From NCBI RefSeq assembly GCF_039521365.1, contig NZ_BAAACF010000001.1, forward strand, positions 2,046,001 to 2,110,000: a stretch of 64,000 bases of DNA, in the 5' to 3' direction. The position numbers and the translations under genes are program-made. Positions 62,022 to 64,000 of this stretch are shown here, one piece after another (the first letter of the stretch is position 1; each line of letters opens with the position of its first letter). Source of the stretch: Clostridium_AW malenominatum. GTDB taxonomy: Bacteria > Bacillota > Clostridia > Clostridiales > Clostridiaceae. The notes under the pieces were generated by a model, which was not told where the DNA came from, searched no databases, and was given only the letters and a program-made list of their open reading frames with translations.

Positions 62022-63920
62022 GTGGTTAAAATAAAATCCTTTGATGAACTTAAATCTCTTAATAAAGAATTAAAAAAACTTGTAGTTTTAAGAGAAGTTT
62101 CCCACGAAGCGGAACTCGCTGCTGAAGGTAAAAGATGCAAACGCCAACTTTTGGTATGTGGAGGAACAGGATGTAAATCTGCTGAAAGTTATGAAATAGT
62201 AAATAAATTAAAAGCTAAAGTAGAAGAAGCTGGATTAAAAGATGAAATAGAAGTTTTAATTACAGGTTGTTTTGGTTTTTGCGAACAAGGTCCAATTGTT
62301 AATGTTTGTCCTGACAATGCATTCTACGTTAGAGTAACTCCAAATGACGTAGATGATATAGTAGACAACCATCTTTTAAAAGGAAAAATAGTTGAAAGAC
62401 TTTTATATATAGAGCCTACTCTACAAATGAGAGTAAAAAGACAAGATGAAATGGGATTCTATAAAAAACAACATAGAATTGCTCTTAGAAATTGTGGTCT
62501 TATAAACCCTGAAGATATTAATGAAGCTGTAGCTGAAGATGCTTACATGGCACTTGGAAAATGCTTAACACAAATGACTCGTGATGAAGTTATTAACTTA
62601 ATTTCAGAATCAGGCCTTAGAGGCAGAGGTGGCGGTGGTTTCCCTACTGGAAGAAAATGGTCCTTTGCAAAGCAATACGAAAGTGATAAAAAATATATAA
62701 TTTGTAATGCTGACGAAGGTGACCCAGGTGCCTTCATGGATCGTTCCATACTAGAAGGTGACCCACATAGCGTACTAGAAGCTATGGCCATTGCTGGTTA
62801 TGCCATTGGAGCTGACGAAGGAAATATATATATTAGAGCAGAATATCCTCTTGCTATAGAAAGACTTTATAAAGCTATAGAAGAAGCTCATCAATATGGA
62901 TTGCTTGGAGAAAATATTTTCGGAACAGGCTTTAATTTCGATATTCATATAAAATACGGTGCTGGAGCCTTTGTGTGCGGTGAAGAAACTGCATTAATCC
63001 AATCCATTGAAGGTGAACGTGGAGAACCAACAAATAAACCACCATTCCCTGCAGAATGTGGATTATGGGATAAACCAACTTCCGTAAATAACGTTGAAAC
63101 CTTGGCTATGATACCAGCTATCATAAATAAGGGCGCTAACTGGTTTAAATCCATAGGAACAGAAACTTCAAAGGGAACAAAGGTATTTGCCCTTGCTGGA
63201 AAAGTTAACAACGTTGGTCTTGTGGAAGTTCCTATGGGAACAACTTTAAGAGAAATAATTTATGACATTGGTGGCGGAATTAAAAATGGTCGTAAATTTA
63301 AAGCAGTTCAAACAGGAGGACCATCTGGTGGATGTATTCCTGCTGAATATTTAGATACAAAAATAGATTATGAATCCTTAAATAATATCGGTTCAATGAT
63401 GGGTTCTGGCGGTATGATAGTAATGGACGAAGATAACTGTATGGTAGACATCGCTAAATTCTATCTTGAATTTACAGTGGATGAGTCTTGCGGAAAATGT
63501 ACTCCTTGTAGAATTGGTAACAAACGTTTATTAGAAATTTTAAACAAGATTACAGAAGGAAATGGTACAGAAGAAGATTTAGTTAAACTTCAAGAATTAG
63601 GAGAAACTATAAAAGAAACTTCCCTATGCGGTCTTGGTCAAACTGCACCAAATCCAATCTTAAGTAATCTTAAGTATTTCATGGATGAATTTGTAGCTCA
63701 TATTAGAGATAAGAGCTGTCCTGCTGGAGTTTGTAGTAAACTATTACGTTATGAAATCGTAGCTGACAAATGTATAGGTTGCACAAAGTGTGCTAGAGTG
63801 TGTCCTGTTACTTGTATTACCGGAAAAGTAAAAGAAGTTCATAATATAGTACAAGAAAAATGTATAAAATGTGGAAGTTGTTATACAGCTTGTCCTGTAG
63901 GTGCCATAATTAAAAAATAA
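62022..63920 (+). CDS. NuoF/HydB-like flavoprotein subunit (NADH site) with extra Fe-S domains
   Basis: The 632-residue protein has an N-terminal 2Fe-2S thioredoxin-like domain (CGGTGCKSAES near residue 44; CFGFCEQGPI near 87), the NuoF core with FMN/NADH motifs (GRGGGGFPTGRKW near 203; NADEGDPGAFMDR near 230; GAGAFVCGEETALI near 315), a 4Fe-4S motif (ESCGKCTPCRIG near 490), and two C-terminal ferredoxin clusters (CIGCTKCARVCPVTC, CIKCGSCYTACPVG). This order is that of HydB/HndC-type subunits of bifurcating hydrogenases. It starts at a GTG 6-7 nt after GGGGGAG. Confidence 0.93.
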   Translation: MVKIKSFDELKSLNKELKKLVVLREVSHEAELAAEGKRCKRQLLVCGGTGCKSAESYEIVNKLKAKVEEAGLKDEIEVLITGCFGFCEQGPIVNVCPDNAFYVRVTPNDVDDIVDNHLLKGKIVERLLYIEPTLQMRVKRQDEMGFYKKQHRIALRNCGLINPEDINEAVAEDAYMALGKCLTQMTRDEVINLISESGLRGRGGGGFPTGRKWSFAKQYESDKKYIICNADEGDPGAFMDRSILEGDPHSVLEAMAIAGYAIGADEGNIYIRAEYPLAIERLYKAIEEAHQYGLLGENIFGTGFNFDIHIKYGAGAFVCGEETALIQSIEGERGEPTNKPPFPAECGLWDKPTSVNNVETLAMIPAIINKGANWFKSIGTETSKGTKVFALAGKVNNVGLVEVPMGTTLREIIYDIGGGIKNGRKFKAVQTGGPSGGCIPAEYLDTKIDYESLNNIGSMMGSGGMIVMDEDNCMVDIAKFYLEFTVDESCGKCTPCRIGNKRLLEILNKITEGNGTEEDLVKLQELGETIKETSLCGLGQTAPNPILSNLKYFMDEFVAHIRDKSCPAGVCSKLLRYEIVADKCIGCTKCARVCPVTCITGKVKEVHNIVQEKCIKCGSCYTACPVGAIIKK

Positions 63921-63944
63921 TATTTTATGAAAGAGGTGTACACT

Positions 63945-64000
63945 TTGAGTTTAGTAACACTTAAAATAAATAATAAAGAAGTTCAAGTGGAAGAAGGCTC
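63945..64000 (+). CDS. Start of HydA/NuoG-like Fe-S subunit (partial)
   Basis: A TTG 8-9 nt after AAGAGGTG opens a frame reading MSLVTLKINNKEVQVEEGS before the window ends. The pattern TLKINNKEVQVEEG is the start of a plant-type [2Fe-2S] ferredoxin domain, as found at the N-terminus of [FeFe]-hydrogenase HydA and NuoG-like proteins. The gene lies 24 bp after the NuoF-like gene, so it is the third gene of the operon. Hydrogenase or formate-dehydrogenase identity cannot be settled from 18 codons. Confidence 0.7.
   Translation, partial: MSLVTLKINNKEVQVEEG

Overview
The window is a compact, AT-rich stretch of a Gram-positive anaerobe, most likely Clostridium or a close relative. Intergenic DNA is very AT-rich, Shine-Dalgarno sequences are strong, and GTG/TTG starts are common. 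The gene set is clostridial: an Fe-alcohol dehydrogenase, an electron-bifurcating-hydrogenase-type operon, an LTA-synthase-family enzyme, an HcpR/FrdX-like pair and a glycine riboswitch. I see no rRNA, tRNA, CRISPR array, prophage or complete insertion sequence. A few islands look richer in GC and may be acquired: DUF2200 at 4.2 kb, MocR plus a flavin-fold protein at 8.6-10.6 kb, a lipoprotein at 40.3 kb, and a CPBP protease with flanking relics at about 47.8-49.0 kb.

Layout. 0-8.4 kb (minus): the 5' part of a UvrA-like ABC protein, a HelD-type helicase, a decayed metallo-beta-lactamase-fold gene, DUF2200, butanol-type Fe-ADH, a HEAT-repeat protein and an unknown protein. 8.6-10.6 kb (plus): a MocR regulator and its probable target. 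10.8-17.3 kb (minus): a YesMN-like two-component system and a ferric/sugar-phosphate-type ABC importer, with a near-perfect cre site in the importer promoter. 17.7-23.7 kb (minus): a radical SAM protein, the TelA/XpaC pair, an RlmCD-type rRNA methyltransferase and a small membrane protein. 24.0-29.7 kb: LTA-synthase-family sulfatase, TSUP permease, PepV with a free-standing ATP-cone protein, and an MBL hydrolase. 29.7-36.0 kb (minus): a small membrane protein, a second HelD, and a response regulator-kinase-lipoprotein operon. 36.2-43.5 kb: PepF, HisS, small or unknown genes, YdcF, a Crp/Fnr regulator and a divergent ferredoxin. 43.6-47.6 kb (minus): purine permease with PurBox-like sites, Na+/glycine-alanine symporter behind a tandem glycine riboswitch, and an ECF S component. 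48.0-56.3 kb: CPBP protease, M42 peptidase, a PLC-fold protein and SbcCD. 56.4-60.4 kb: a CstA-type carrier divergent from a LytS/LytTR pair. 60.5-64 kb: lgt and the start of a hydrogenase operon (NuoE-, NuoF- and HydA/NuoG-like).

The best candidates for undescribed biology are regulatory or repetitive. (1) A dispersed element is built of TTTAGT units around a terminator hairpin. It supplies the TAG stop codon of four neighbouring genes, and its hairpin copies differ by a compensatory base-pair change. (2) Three 12-bp direct repeats spaced exactly 21 bp lie upstream of the cstA-like gene next to a LytTR regulator. (3) A cre site sits exactly in the promoter spacer of a supposed iron importer, which argues for phosphorylated sugars as substrate. 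(4) HcpR-like, PurR-like and Rex-like sites match the genes they precede. (5) A roughly 150-bp imperfect inverted-repeat element lies at 50.3 kb. All site assignments are by eye and were not tested against databases.
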